NCBI RefSeq assembly: GCF_000717335.1
Contig: NZ_JNYZ01000028.1
Span: 1 to 64,000 of the forward strand
Direction: 5' to 3'
DNA length: 64,000 nucleotides
DNA from: Amycolatopsis jejuensis
GTDB taxonomy: Bacteria > Actinomycetota > Actinomycetes > Mycobacteriales > Pseudonocardiaceae
Shown here: positions 7,443 to 17,000 of the stretch, one piece after another
Layout: the number at the start of each line of letters is the position of its first letter
How positions within the stretch are numbered: the first letter of the stretch is position 1
The notes under the pieces: generated by a model
The model's database searches: none
What the model was told of the DNA's origin: nothing
Seen by the model: only the letters and a program-made list of their open reading frames with translations
Translations under genes and position numbers: made by a program

Positions 7443-8483
7443 TCACCGGCCGTAATGGACCAGTGAGGTCGGCACCATTGTCCGCCGCGCTGGGCCGGGG
7501 TCGGCGGAGTGGTCGCGGTCCAGCCGGTCCAGGAGCAGTTCCGCCGCGCGGCGGCCGACTTCCCCTGCGTCGTACGACACCACCGTGATCGGGCGGTCCA
7601 GGAGGTCGGCCATCTCGAAGTCGTCGAAACCGGCCAGTTCCGTTGCCGTGCCCAGGCGGCGGATTTCCCGGTACGCGCCCAGCGTCATCCGGTTGTTGGT
7701 GCAGAACAGTGCGGTGGGCGGGGCAGGACGGTCGAGGAGTTCGCGGGTGGCCGCGGCGGCCGTCGGGATGTCGTCGGGGCCTCGGCGGATCCACTCGTCG
7801 CGCGGGACGAGACCGGCTTCCTCGTGCGCCGCCCAATAACCGCGGAACCGTTCGGCGCCGGTGAACAGCGTGGGTGGGTTGCCGAGGAAACCCACTGCCC
7901 GGTGGCCCTCCGCGAGCAGGTGCGCGGTGGCCGCGCGGGCGCCGCCGAAGTCGTCGACCAGTACCGTGTCCACGTCGATTCCCGCGGGCGGGCTCGACGC
8001 CAGCACGATCGGGATTCCGCCCAGCGAAGCCGGGTCCAGGTGCTGGTGCGTCGATCCGGCGGGTACCACGATCATCCCGTCGACGCGCCGCGACACGAGA
8101 TCGTCGACCAGCTCGTGTTCGCGCTGCGGGACCCCGGCCGTGTTGCCCAGCACGAGCCGCAGCCCGTGCGTCTCGGCCACCTGCTCCGCGCCCAGCGCGA
8201 GCTGGGAGTAGAACGGGTTGCCGAGATTCGTGACCACCAGCCCGATCATCCCGCTCGGCTTGCCCAGCCGGAGGTTGCGCGCGACCTCGTTGCGCCGGTA
8301 CCCGAGTTCCCGCACCGCGGCGAGCACCCGGTCCCTGGTGGCGGTGCTGACGTTCTCGTCCTTCAGCACCCGCGACACGGTCATCGCGCTGACCCCCGCC
8401 CGCGCGGCGACGTCACGCATCGTGGGGCCGCCTGGGGGCACTGGGCTGGCACTCTCTGTGAAATCAACGGTGGATACGGTCAT
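7443..8483 (-). CDS. LacI family transcriptional regulator
   Basis: A 346-residue LacI repressor. Residues about 22-70 form the DNA-binding head (MRDVAARAGVSAMTVSRVL, then the hinge with VRELGYRRNEVARNLR). The remainder is a periplasmic-binding-protein-like sugar domain (GMIGLVVTNLGNPFYSQL, DGMIVVPAG, ALFCTNNRMTLGA, LAGFDDFEMADLL). The ATG at 8483 overlaps the stop of the ROK gene as ATGA, which supports this start over an internal ATG at 8420. It closes a four-gene leftward operon for sugar uptake and phosphorylation. The two CG-centred palindromes at 12513 and 13966 have the usual form of LacI operators, so it probably represses both arms of the mannose locus. Confidence 0.9.
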   Translation of the reverse strand: MTVSTVDFTESASPVPPGGPTMRDVAARAGVSAMTVSRVLKDENVSTATRDRVLAAVRELGYRRNEVARNLRLGKPSGMIGLVVTNLGNPFYSQLALGAEQVAETHGLRLVLGNTAGVPQREHELVDDLVSRRVDGMIVVPAGSTHQHLDPASLGGIPIVLASSPPAGIDVDTVLVDDFGGARAATAHLLAEGHRAVGFLGNPPTLFTGAERFRGYWAAHEEAGLVPRDEWIRRGPDDIPTAAAATRELLDRPAPPTALFCTNNRMTLGAYREIRRLGTATELAGFDDFEMADLLDRPITVVSYDAGEVGRRAAELLLDRLDRDHSADPGPARRTMVPTSLVHYGR

Positions 8484-9376
8484 TGTAAGTGATGGTCGGG
8501 CTGCGTGGCCCACCAAGCCGCACCGAGGAGCGGCGCGTCGAGCGCGCGTTCGGCGGTGCGGAGTTCGGCGTCCGAGCTGAGCCGCAGCCCGATGCACAGC
8601 GGTCTTTCCACGAGGTCCCACGATGCGGCGATCGAACCGCCGACCACCAGCACCGTCGCGTCGAACTTCGCCAGCCACGGTCCCATCGTCGCGCCCAGCG
8701 CGCGGAACGCGTCCCCCAGCGCGGCCCGCGCGTGCCGGTCGCCGCGGCGGGCCAGGTCGGCGATCCGGCGGACGTCCGGGGCGTCGTCCGGACGGCCGAG
8801 CGTCGCGCGGACGTAAGCGTTCCGGATTCCCCGCCGCGACACGGTTTCCTCGAGCGGCCTGCCCTGGTGCTGCAACAGATACGCGCTGCCTTCGGGCGGC
8901 ACGAGCGGACCGTCGTTCACCGGCGTCCCGCGATCGAGGAACGCCGAGCCGACCCCGCTGCCGAGCGTCAGACACACCGCGCGCGGGTGTCCGGCCGCCG
9001 CTCCCGCGACGTACTCGCCGATGCCGAACGCGTCCGCGTCGTTGAGAAATCGCAGCGCGGCCGGTGCAGCGGGGAGCCGCCGCGCGAGTTCCGCGCCGAC
9101 GTCGACGCCGTACAGCGAGTCGAACTTTCCGACGTCGCGGAACAGCCCGATACCTGCCTCGTAGTCGAACGGCCCCGGGGTCGCGATTCCCCAGCGCGCG
9201 TCGGCGGGGACTTCGATCATCGCCGCCGCGGTCGCGATGCCGTCGAGGATTTCGGCGGCACTGCCGTGTGCGGGCAACGGCATCCGCACGACATTGCCCA
9301 CCGGGGCGCGGGTGGTCAGGTCGACGAGCGCGGCGGTCACGTGCGTGCCGCCGACGTCCAGCACCGGAACCCTCAT
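8480..9376 (-). CDS. ROK family sugar kinase
   Basis: A 298-residue ROK protein with the N-terminal phosphate loop VLDVGGTH (residues 5-12), GIATPGPFD, the catalytic-base region FLNDADAFGIGE and LTLGSGVGSAF. The zinc motif C-x-C-G-x-x-G-C that marks many ROK kinases and repressors is absent; that stretch reads LVPPEGSAYLLQHQGRPLEE. There is no DNA-binding domain, so it is a kinase, not a ROK repressor. Located between a sugar porter and a LacI gene, and next to phosphomannose isomerases, it most likely phosphorylates mannose or a related hexose on entry. A GGAGG site precedes its ATG. Confidence 0.8.
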   Translation of the reverse strand: MRVPVLDVGGTHVTAALVDLTTRAPVGNVVRMPLPAHGSAAEILDGIATAAAMIEVPADARWGIATPGPFDYEAGIGLFRDVGKFDSLYGVDVGAELARRLPAAPAALRFLNDADAFGIGEYVAGAAAGHPRAVCLTLGSGVGSAFLDRGTPVNDGPLVPPEGSAYLLQHQGRPLEETVSRRGIRNAYVRATLGRPDDAPDVRRIADLARRGDRHARAALGDAFRALGATMGPWLAKFDATVLVVGGSIAASWDLVERPLCIGLRLSSDAELRTAERALDAPLLGAAWWATQPDHHLQ

Positions 9377-9394
9377 CGGAATCCTCCTGCCCGT

Positions 9395-10789
9395 TCAGCG
9401 CATCGCGGTGAACGTACCTGCGCGCAAGGCGCTTTCGATGTCTTCGAGGCTGCGCCCCCGGGTTTCCGGCACGAACCGGAACACGAAGAGGAACGCGAGC
9501 GCGTTGACCCCGGCGAACAGCCAGAACGTGCCGGTGGTGCCGAGCGCGCTGGTGAGCGAAAGCGTGGTGAGGCTGACCAGCAGGTCGAAGAACCACACCG
9601 CGAACGTGGACACCGCGACCGCGACCGAACGCACCTTCAGCGGGTACATCTCCGGCCCGGCCAGCCACACGACCACCGAGAGACTGCCGCCGTTGCAGGC
9701 GATGTACCCGAGAATCCCGGCGATCACGACCCACCGCGCGGCCCCCTGCGGCGCGGGCTCCAGCATCAGGACCGCGGCGACCGCGATGAGGCTCAGCACC
9801 GCGCCGGGCAGCAGCACGAGCAGCAGCCGCCGACGCCCGATCGCGTCCACCAGCCGGACCCCGATCGCGACCATCAGGAAGTTCACGATGCCCACGCCGA
9901 CCGTGGTGAGCATGGCGGCCGACCGGCCGAAGCCCGCGTCGCCGAGGATCGTGGGTGCGTAGTAGATGATCGCGTTGATGCCGGTGATCTGCGACGCGAT
10001 CGCCAGCCCGATCCCGGCGATGAGCGCCGGGCGCATCCACCGGCCGCGCAGCGCGCGCAGCCCACGGTGGTCACTCGCGGCCGACGTTTCGGCCAGGTCG
10101 CCGAGTTCCGCGTCCACGGCTGCCTGGTCGGGACGGATGCGGGCCAGCACGGTCCGGGCCGCGCCGGGGTCTTGGTGGGTGAACAGCCATCGCGGGCTTT
10201 CCGGCAGCGAGAGCATTCCGAGCAGCAGCACGACCGCGGGCACCAGCCCGAGCCCGAACATCCATCGCCAGCTCTCGTCGAGCGCGTACCCGGCGAGGTA
10301 CGCGGCCAGGATGCCGACGGTGATCGCGAGCTGGAACATCACCACCAGACCACCGCGCCGGGCGGGTGGCGCCAGCTCGGCGACGTAGAGCGGAACCGCT
10401 TGTGCGGCAAGGCCTACCGCGAACCCCAGCACCAGCCGGGCAATGCCGAGTGTCCACACCTCGGGCGCCACGGCGGCGAGCACCGCGCCCACCGCGAACA
10501 CCGCCGCGGCCACGATGATGGCCGGACGGCGGCCGAGCCGTTCGGAAAGATGCCCCGACGAGTATGCGCCGAGGATGGCGCCGACGATGATCGCGCTGGT
10601 GATCAGCTGTTTGCCGGTGTCAGCGAGGTCGAACGCCCCGGCGATGGCGGGGAGCGCTCCGGAGATGATGCCGGTGTCGTAGCCGAAGAGCAGTCCGCCG
10701 AGGCTGCTGATCCCGGCGATGAAGGCGAGGGAGCGACCCCCGGTGGCGGGGCCGGAGCGGAGACGGGACGGGGCGGGGGAACGGTTCAT
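9395..10789 (-). CDS. MFS sugar porter
   Basis: A 464-residue, 12-helix transporter of the sugar porter family. Diagnostic motifs are GGLLFGYDTGIISGAL (about 31-46), the loop motif SERLGRRPAI, LPESPRWLF at the end of helix 6, ITGINAIIYYAPTI in helix 7, and FVPETRGRSLEDIE at the C-terminus. The family couples hexose or pentose uptake to protons. The start is the ATG at 10789 shortly after the isomerase-like gene, and a ROK kinase follows 18 bases downstream. The mannosidase and isomerases nearby point to mannose as cargo (inference). Confidence 0.9.
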   Translation of the reverse strand: MNRSPAPSRLRSGPATGGRSLAFIAGISSLGGLLFGYDTGIISGALPAIAGAFDLADTGKQLITSAIIVGAILGAYSSGHLSERLGRRPAIIVAAAVFAVGAVLAAVAPEVWTLGIARLVLGFAVGLAAQAVPLYVAELAPPARRGGLVVMFQLAITVGILAAYLAGYALDESWRWMFGLGLVPAVVLLLGMLSLPESPRWLFTHQDPGAARTVLARIRPDQAAVDAELGDLAETSAASDHRGLRALRGRWMRPALIAGIGLAIASQITGINAIIYYAPTILGDAGFGRSAAMLTTVGVGIVNFLMVAIGVRLVDAIGRRRLLLVLLPGAVLSLIAVAAVLMLEPAPQGAARWVVIAGILGYIACNGGSLSVVVWLAGPEMYPLKVRSVAVAVSTFAVWFFDLLVSLTTLSLTSALGTTGTFWLFAGVNALAFLFVFRFVPETRGRSLEDIESALRAGTFTAMR

Positions 10790-10806
10790 GCGACTGCCTC
10801 TTTCGG

Positions 10807-12486
10807 TCAGCGGACCAGCGCCTTCACTACGTGCACCGGCTGCGGTCCGAGTGGCCGGAGCCGGTATTTCCCTGCGGCGGCAGGGATGGTGAGCGTTTCG
10901 GCGAACGCGAGATCGTGCCGCGCGCCGCGGTCGGTCTCGATCAGCACTCCTTCCCCGGCGGACACGTTCAGGACGTGGAACCGGCCGGCGGTGTCGTCCT
11001 CGGCGGGCTGCTCGAGGACGAAACGCCGTACTTCGTAGAACATCCCCGGCCAGGCGCCGAGCAGTTCCTCCCGCCAGCCAGGGCCCGCGCGCAGGGTCCG
11101 CGGCTGCTGGATCAGCTCCTGGACCTGCTCGCCCTGCCGCCCTCGTTCGAGGTTGGCGAACCCGTGCTCGTACGGCAATGGCCGCGAGTTGCCCTGTGCG
11201 TCTTTGCGCAGCCAGTCGTAGAACCGCAGGGAGTACAGGTACGGGGTCGCGCTGATCTCCAGTACGAGGTTGCCGGCGCCGGACGCGTGCGGCGTGCCCG
11301 CCGGGATCAGGTACAGCCGCCCGGGTTCCGCGGGATGGTGCTGTACGAAGCGGTCCACGTCCATGGGTTCGCCGCGTTCGATGGCCATCTCGACCTGCTT
11401 GCGCATGAGGCCGGGGTCGGTGTCCTGGTGCAGGCCGAGGTAAACGCGCGCGCCGGGTTCGGTGGCGGTGACGTAGTACGACTCGTGCTGGGTGTAGGTC
11501 CAGCCGAAGCGGGTGCGCATGTAGTCCGCTTGCGGGTGCAGGTGCAGCGAGAGGTTGCCGCCGTCGACGGTGTCGAGGTAGTCGAAGCGGATCGGGAACG
11601 AGGTGCCGAACTCGGCGTGCACGTCGGGGCCGAGGACGTCGACCGGATGGAGTACGCACATCAGCTGGAAAGGGAGCTCGACGTCGGCCTCTTCGGTACC
11701 CACGAGGATACCGGATTCGGGAGCGATGAGTTCGTAGCCGAGTGCGGTATTTCCTTGCTGCGGCTCGAAACCGAGCTCGCGCGCGGCCCATTGGCCGCCC
11801 CATGGGGTCGAGTTGAAGTACGGCCGGGTGCGTACCGGACGGGTGGCGAGGTCGGCAAGGGTGGCGCGCATCGTGTCGCCGGTGATCGACGCCGGGTCGC
11901 CCGGGTCCCGGACGTCCAGCCAGCGGTCGATGCGCGGGGCGATCCGGTCGCGGTGGGCGTCGGTCATCGGCCAGTCGGCGTAGAACAACCGGCGCAGGGT
12001 ACCGGGTTCGCGGTGACGGCCGAGGTTGACGCCGGTACCTGCGATGACCGCTGCTTCGGCGTACCGCTTGGGCAGATCGGCGTACCAGAGGACGTCGTGC
12101 TCGACCAGCGCGGCGCCCGGGCCGTGGACGATCAGCACGCCTTCGGCCGGACGGGTGCATTGCGGCAGGTGCTCGTAGAGGTCGGCGAGGCTGTTGCGGG
12201 CCAGCTTCAGGTAGTACGGGTCGGTGCCGTCGTCGCCGGTGCGCTGGCAGATGGTGGGCCGGTCTGCCTCGTACTCGCGGAGATCTTCTTCTTGTACGGG
12301 AATCCCTTTGCTGGCAAGGGTCTCCTTGAGTGCGGCGATTGCGGTAGCCCAGTCCAGCGCCGCGGGCCCGTCGACCGCCAGCACCATCGGCCCCGGTGGC
12401 AGGCTCCGCGCGGCGGCATCCCAGCCGCGGGCGACGATGCCGTACGCCGGGGCGTAGCGCGGATTGCGGTCGTAAGCACGGGTCAC
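10807..12486 (-). CDS. Large class I mannose-6-phosphate isomerase-like protein
   Basis: A 559-residue protein. The C-terminal two thirds is a cupin-type phosphomannose isomerase-like region: FNSTPWGGQW, the metal-binding stretch LHLHPQADYM, and RLYLIPAGTPHASG near the second barrel. The N-terminal part (about 20-190) contains VLAVDGPAALDW and VLIVHGPGAAL, resembling a kinase-like nucleotide fold with a degenerate loop. The GTG at 12486 has GGAGG six bases upstream; an upstream TTG would lie in the operator, so GTG is preferred. It is the first gene of the leftward sugar operon and probably duplicates or replaces the isomerase reaction of the divergent manA. Confidence 0.75.
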   Translation of the reverse strand: MTRAYDRNPRYAPAYGIVARGWDAAARSLPPGPMVLAVDGPAALDWATAIAALKETLASKGIPVQEEDLREYEADRPTICQRTGDDGTDPYYLKLARNSLADLYEHLPQCTRPAEGVLIVHGPGAALVEHDVLWYADLPKRYAEAAVIAGTGVNLGRHREPGTLRRLFYADWPMTDAHRDRIAPRIDRWLDVRDPGDPASITGDTMRATLADLATRPVRTRPYFNSTPWGGQWAARELGFEPQQGNTALGYELIAPESGILVGTEEADVELPFQLMCVLHPVDVLGPDVHAEFGTSFPIRFDYLDTVDGGNLSLHLHPQADYMRTRFGWTYTQHESYYVTATEPGARVYLGLHQDTDPGLMRKQVEMAIERGEPMDVDRFVQHHPAEPGRLYLIPAGTPHASGAGNLVLEISATPYLYSLRFYDWLRKDAQGNSRPLPYEHGFANLERGRQGEQVQELIQQPRTLRAGPGWREELLGAWPGMFYEVRRFVLEQPAEDDTAGRFHVLNVSAGEGVLIETDRGARHDLAFAETLTIPAAAGKYRLRPLGPQPVHVVKALVR

Positions 12487-12512
12487 GGAGTCCTCCGGAT
12501 CGGGCAGGCGCG

Positions 12513-12528
12513 ATGGTAACGTTAACAA
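12513..12528. promoter_or_regulatory. LacI-type operator 1 of the mannose locus
   Basis: ATGGTAAC-GTTAACAA is a CG-centred imperfect palindrome with core TAACGTTA, the usual geometry for LacI proteins. It lies 27 bases upstream of the isomerase-like gene and within the divergent region shared with manA. The right half, GTTAACAA, is identical to that of the site at 13966-13981. Confidence 0.65.
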
Positions 12529-12676
12529 TGACGCCGGACGGCCGCCTCGTCAAGGGAAGCCGGGCGGTTCGGCGGGGAGCAAGATCAGGTCTCGCAGGGT
12601 GTTCGGGCCGGTTTGGGCTGGCTTGGGCCGGCACTGCCCGGGTGGAACAGCCTCGCCGTCGGATAAGGAAGCCACG

Positions 12677-13978
12677 ATGGATCGTCTTGTCACTGCCGTG
12701 CGCCGGTACGAATGGGGTTCGCGCACCGCGATCCCGGCCCTGCGCGGGGTTCCGCCGGACGGGGAGCCGCAGGCCGAGTTGTGGATGGGGGCGTCGTCGC
12801 GGGTGGGGGAGGTTCCGCTTTCGGCGGTGATCGAGGCCGATCCGGCCGGGGTGCTCGGTGCCGAGGTGGTGCGGGCGTTCGGGCCGCGGTTGCCGTTCCT
12901 GCTCAAGGTGCTTGCGGTGGAACGGCCGCTTTCCCTGCAGGTACACCCGGATCCCGCGCAGGCCGCCGCCGGATTCGCGGACGAGGAACGCCGCGGTGTC
13001 CCGCTCGACGCCCCGCATCGCACGTATCGGGATCCGCACCACAAGCCCGAAATGCTGTACGCGTTGACGCCTTTCACCGGCTTGAGCGGGTTCCGCCCTC
13101 CGGCCTCGGCGGCTGATCTCCTGGCGCGGCTGGACGTTCCCGCGGTGCGGCCGTACGTCGAGGCGCTTCGGGCGGGCGGGGATGCGCTGCGGGTGGTGAT
13201 GTCGGCGATTCTGGCGCAGGAACGGCAGGTCACGGCCGAGATGGTGGGTGCGGTTCGAGGTTTGGAGGAGCCGTACGCCGGGCTGGCGGCGTTGTATCCC
13301 GGCGATCCGGGGGTGATTGCGGCGCTGCTGCTCAACGTGGTGCGGCTGCGGGCGGGGGCGGCGCTGTACGTGGGGGCGGGGGTGCCGCACGCGTACCTGT
13401 CCGGGATGGGGGTGGAGATCATGTCCGATTCGGACAATGTGCTGCGCTGCGGGCTGACCCGGAAGCATGTCGACGTCCCGGGGCTGCTGCAGGTGGTCCG
13501 GTTCGAGCCGCAGGTGCCGGAGGTGGTGCGGGGGATGGATGTCGGCGGGGAGACGGTTTATCCGGTACCGGCACGGGAATTCCGCCTTTCGCGGGTGGCG
13601 GTGGAGGGGGAGCGGGTGGTCGGTTGCGGTGGGCCGCAGATCCTGCTGTGTACCCAGGGACGGGTCGAGGTGCGCACGCTGGCGTCGGCGATGGTGCTGC
13701 GTGGTGGGGACTCGGTGTTCGTCCCGGCGGGGGAGTGCTCTGGCTCCGAGGTGTCCGACCGGACAAGCCAGGAGCGACGCGCGGCATGCGAAACCCGGGG
13801 CACCGGCGAACAAGGCGTAGCAACCAAAATCCCCTCCACCGCAGGTGAGACCGCCGAGACCCGCGCAGAATCGCCCGGTACCGGGTGCGGCGGGCTCCGC
13901 CTCCGCGGCACCGGTGAGCTCTTCCGCGCCGCTCCCGGTACGGAAATCACCTCTTGCGCGCCGTCTAGTTATCGTTAA
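12677..13978 (+). CDS. manA: Mannose-6-phosphate isomerase, class I
   Basis: A 433-residue ManA converting mannose 6-phosphate to fructose 6-phosphate. The N-terminal cupin carries the zinc ligands Gln and His in SLQVHPD (Q88, H90), Glu in HHKPEMLYAL (E125) and His in GVPHAYLSG (about 239). LRCGLTRKHVDVPGLL marks the second half. The C-terminal barrel is odd: after SVFVPAGEC about 53 polar, Gly/Arg/Thr-rich residues intervene before GTGELFRAAPGT resumes family sequence, suggesting an in-frame insertion. Activity may survive because the catalytic domain is N-terminal to it. The ATG at 12677 has AAGGAA upstream. Transcription is divergent from the sugar-uptake operon. Confidence 0.88.
   Translation: MDRLVTAVRRYEWGSRTAIPALRGVPPDGEPQAELWMGASSRVGEVPLSAVIEADPAGVLGAEVVRAFGPRLPFLLKVLAVERPLSLQVHPDPAQAAAGFADEERRGVPLDAPHRTYRDPHHKPEMLYALTPFTGLSGFRPPASAADLLARLDVPAVRPYVEALRAGGDALRVVMSAILAQERQVTAEMVGAVRGLEEPYAGLAALYPGDPGVIAALLLNVVRLRAGAALYVGAGVPHAYLSGMGVEIMSDSDNVLRCGLTRKHVDVPGLLQVVRFEPQVPEVVRGMDVGGETVYPVPAREFRLSRVAVEGERVVGCGGPQILLCTQGRVEVRTLASAMVLRGGDSVFVPAGECSGSEVSDRTSQERRAACETRGTGEQGVATKIPSTAGETAETRAESPGTGCGGLRLRGTGELFRAAPGTEITSCAPSSYR
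13737..13896. other. Apparent in-frame insertion in the 3' part of manA
   Basis: About 160 bases interrupt the expected join between VFVPAGEC and GTGELFRAAPG. The inserted piece encodes a low-complexity, non-family stretch in the manA frame. On the other strand it reads as an open run rich in Cys, Ala and Gly, including YALFAGAPGFACRAS. It carries no transposase and no clear terminal repeats. It looks like a small dispersed element able to sit in coding DNA without breaking the frame. Boundaries are approximate. Confidence 0.5.
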
Positions 13979-13981
13979 CAA
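13966..13981. promoter_or_regulatory. LacI-type operator 2, upstream of the mannosidase gene
   Basis: TAGTTATC-GTTAACAA is a CG-centred imperfect palindrome that overlaps the last codons and stop of manA and lies about 90 bases before the mannosidase start. Its right half is identical to that of operator 1. A TTGACA word follows at 14031, inside a short direct repeat (TTGACAGGGC, then CTGACAGGGC), and might be a -35 element. Confidence 0.6.
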
Positions 13982-14071
13982 TTCAGCCTCGGACGGGCCG
14001 CCGCGGGTTCCTCCCGGCACCGGCCTTTCCTTGACAGGGCTTTCCCTGACAGGGCCGAAGGAGGCTCGCAG

Positions 14072-17000
14072 ATGTCGTCGTTCTCAGGCCGGACAAGGCG
14101 CCGGTCGTGGTGGTTCGTCGATGCGGTCGTGGTGCTCGTCGCCGCGGCATCCGTGTCGGCGGTGAGCGGGGCGCCGGGCGTCGCCGCGCCCCGGGCGTAT
14201 ACCGAACCGTCGGTGTTCACCATCGGCAAGCCGGACCAGTCCGACACCGAATTCGCCCTCGCTCCTGGCGACTACCAGAAATTCGCCACGACGTTCCCCG
14301 GCGACGTGACCTACACCGTCGGCACCAGCAAACCGGAGAAGGACTGGCCGTATCTGCAGCCCGGTCCGGCCGACTCGTGGGCGGGCGGCAAACAGCACAC
14401 CGCCACGATCCGCTACGACCTCAAGCCCGAGCAGACCGGCGATCTCCTCCTGCAGATCGACTACGTCGACAGTCACGACAAGGCCCCGCCGACGGTCGAG
14501 GTGCAGTCGAACGGGCGGTCCGTCGAGTCGGTCACCGTGCCGCCCGGCGGGGGCGCAGGGGTATACGGCATCGGGTACTTCAGCGGCACCTCCGGGTACG
14601 TCAACCGGCCGCACCAGATCGGTGTCCTGATTCCGAAAGACACTGTCAACGCCGGGAAGAACCGCATTTCGCTGCGGACCACCGCCGGGTCCTGGGCGGC
14701 CTACGACGCGGTGCGCCTCGTTCCGGCGCCGAAGGAGCTGGGTGCGGTGCAGGTGCTGGCGAAAACGCCCACCGTCCTGTTCAAGTCCGACGGCGGAGCC
14801 GAACGTCAGCTCGTGGACGTCGACGTGAACAACACCGCTGGCGCGGGTCCGGCCACGTTCACCGCGGCCCTCGGCGGGGCGACCGCGCAGACCACCATCG
14901 ATTCCCTGCCATCGGGACGTTCGACGCAGCGCATCTCGGTGCCACCCGCACCCGCATCGGGTCCGGCGAAGCTGGACGTGACTGCGGCGCGGAACGGCCA
15001 GCCTGCCGGGACGTACTCCACCAGCCTGCCCTACCAGCGGCGCTGGCAGCTGGACGTGATCAACGGCAGCCACCTCGACATCGGGTACCACTACGACCAG
15101 GCGACCACCCGCCAGCTGCAGGACGGGTTCCTCGACCAGGCGGTGACCCAGTGCCGGGACACCGCGAACCGCCCGGACGCCGAGAAGTTCCGCTGGACCG
15201 TCGAACAGGCGTGGATGATCGACGCCTACGTGCAGGACCGGCCGGCGGACAAGGTGCAAGCCCTCGGCGAATGCGTGGCGGCCGGGCAGATCGAGATCAC
15301 CGGGTCCTACGACAACAACCTCAGTGACCTGGCGAGCACCGAGCAGCTCGCCCGTACCCAGGCCAAGGCAACGCGGACGTTCGCCGAGAAATTCGGGAAA
15401 CCGGTGACCACGGCGTTGCAGGAGGACGTCGCGGGCGTCACCGCGCAGAAGATCCAGCTCCTCGCGAAAGACGGTGTGAAACTGCTGATCAACGGGACCA
15501 ACCCGGACCACACCGGACGCTGGATCTCCCCGCACACCGACCAGGATTCCCCGGCGCTGTTCCACTGGAAGGCGCCGGACGGCAGCAAGGTCCTCACGTT
15601 CTTCGCCGCCAATTCCTACAACGAGGGCTACAAACTCGATTACGGTGCCTTCAAATGCACCCTCGCGCCGTGGCCCACCGACGATCGCAACGACAAATGC
15701 GGTACCTCGCCCAAACTGCCGTACACGCCGGTCGCCGCGCCGTCCCCGGACGTGGTGAACAGCCTCGTCGGCAAGATGAGCACCGGAATTGCCAACTGGT
15801 TCCCGGGATTGCAGGTCGGCCGGTATTCGCAATCGGTGTACCCGCTGATGTTCTTCGAAGACTCCTCCCCGCCGATGAACGGCATTTCGGACGTGATCCG
15901 CAACTACAGCCAGCAGTACACCTGGCCGAAGCTCGTCATGTCCACGCCGTCGCGGTTCTACGCCGATGCCACGACCCCGCACGGGCAGACCTCCCCGTCC
16001 GGCTATTCCCCCGACGCCAGTTCCCAGGATGTCGCGAATCTGCCGGTGAAAGGCGGGGACTATCCCGACTGGTGGTCCGACGGCGCGGGTTCCTCGGCCG
16101 CCGAAACCGGCGAGACGATGCGCTCCCAGGCCCGCGCGGCCAGCGCGGAAACCCTCGGTACGCTGAGTGGAACGGCCCCGAACACGCAATGCCTGGTCGA
16201 TTCCGCTTATCGGGAAACCGAGCTCTATACCGAGCATACGTGGGCCAGCCCGGAACTACTGCCGAACGATCCACAATGGGCGGTGAAGAAAGCCAGAGCG
16301 GACAAGGCATCCCGGCTGAGCGTGTCGGCGATGGATTCGGCGACCCGGTCGCTGGGCGGGCAGGTCACCAATTCCTCGGCCAATCCCGGGCTCGCGGTGT
16401 TCAATGCGCTTTCGGTGCAGCGCAGTGATGTGGTGACCGCGCCCGTACCGGCGGACTGGTCCGGGCAGCTCGCCGACGTGACCACCGGCGCCGCGGTTCC
16501 GTACGAATCGGCAGGTCAGGGCCGGATCAGGTTCGTCGCCGCGGACGTCCCCGCGGTGGGTTACCGGACGTACGAACTGCGGCCCGGCTCGAACGAAGGG
16601 CGGCCGGACGAGGCATTGCATTGGGATCCGGGCAGTGGAACGCTCGAAAACCAGTACTACCGCGTCACTGTTTCGACCACGACCGGTGCGGTCACTTCGG
16701 TATTCGACAAAGCCGCCGGACGGGAGCTCGTCGATCCTGATTCACCGTTCGCGGTGAACCAGTACGTGTACCGGCCGAATCCGAATCGCGGCGGCCGGAC
16801 CACTCCGGACAAGCAATGGTCGCCGGGCAGTGCCAAAGTGACAGTGCAATCGCAAGGGCCGGTGAGTATCAGCCTCAAGGTCGCCTATCCCGACACTCCG
16901 GGCGGCAAGGACGCAGGCGGTGCGGCGACCGGCGTGGAATCGGCCGGGGCCACGCTCACGTTGTACGCCAACACCAAGCGGCTCGACATCGCCAACCAGA

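Noticed and set aside
8480..9376. Reading the ROK gene as a ROK-type repressor.
   Set aside because: There is no N-terminal helix-turn-helix; the protein begins directly with the DVGGTH phosphate loop.
10807..14020. A very long open frame on the minus strand running across manA and its leader.
   Set aside because: It is antisense to manA, which has clear zinc-site motifs, and joins the sugar porter frame only because GC-rich DNA has few stops. The real genes start at 10789 and 12486.
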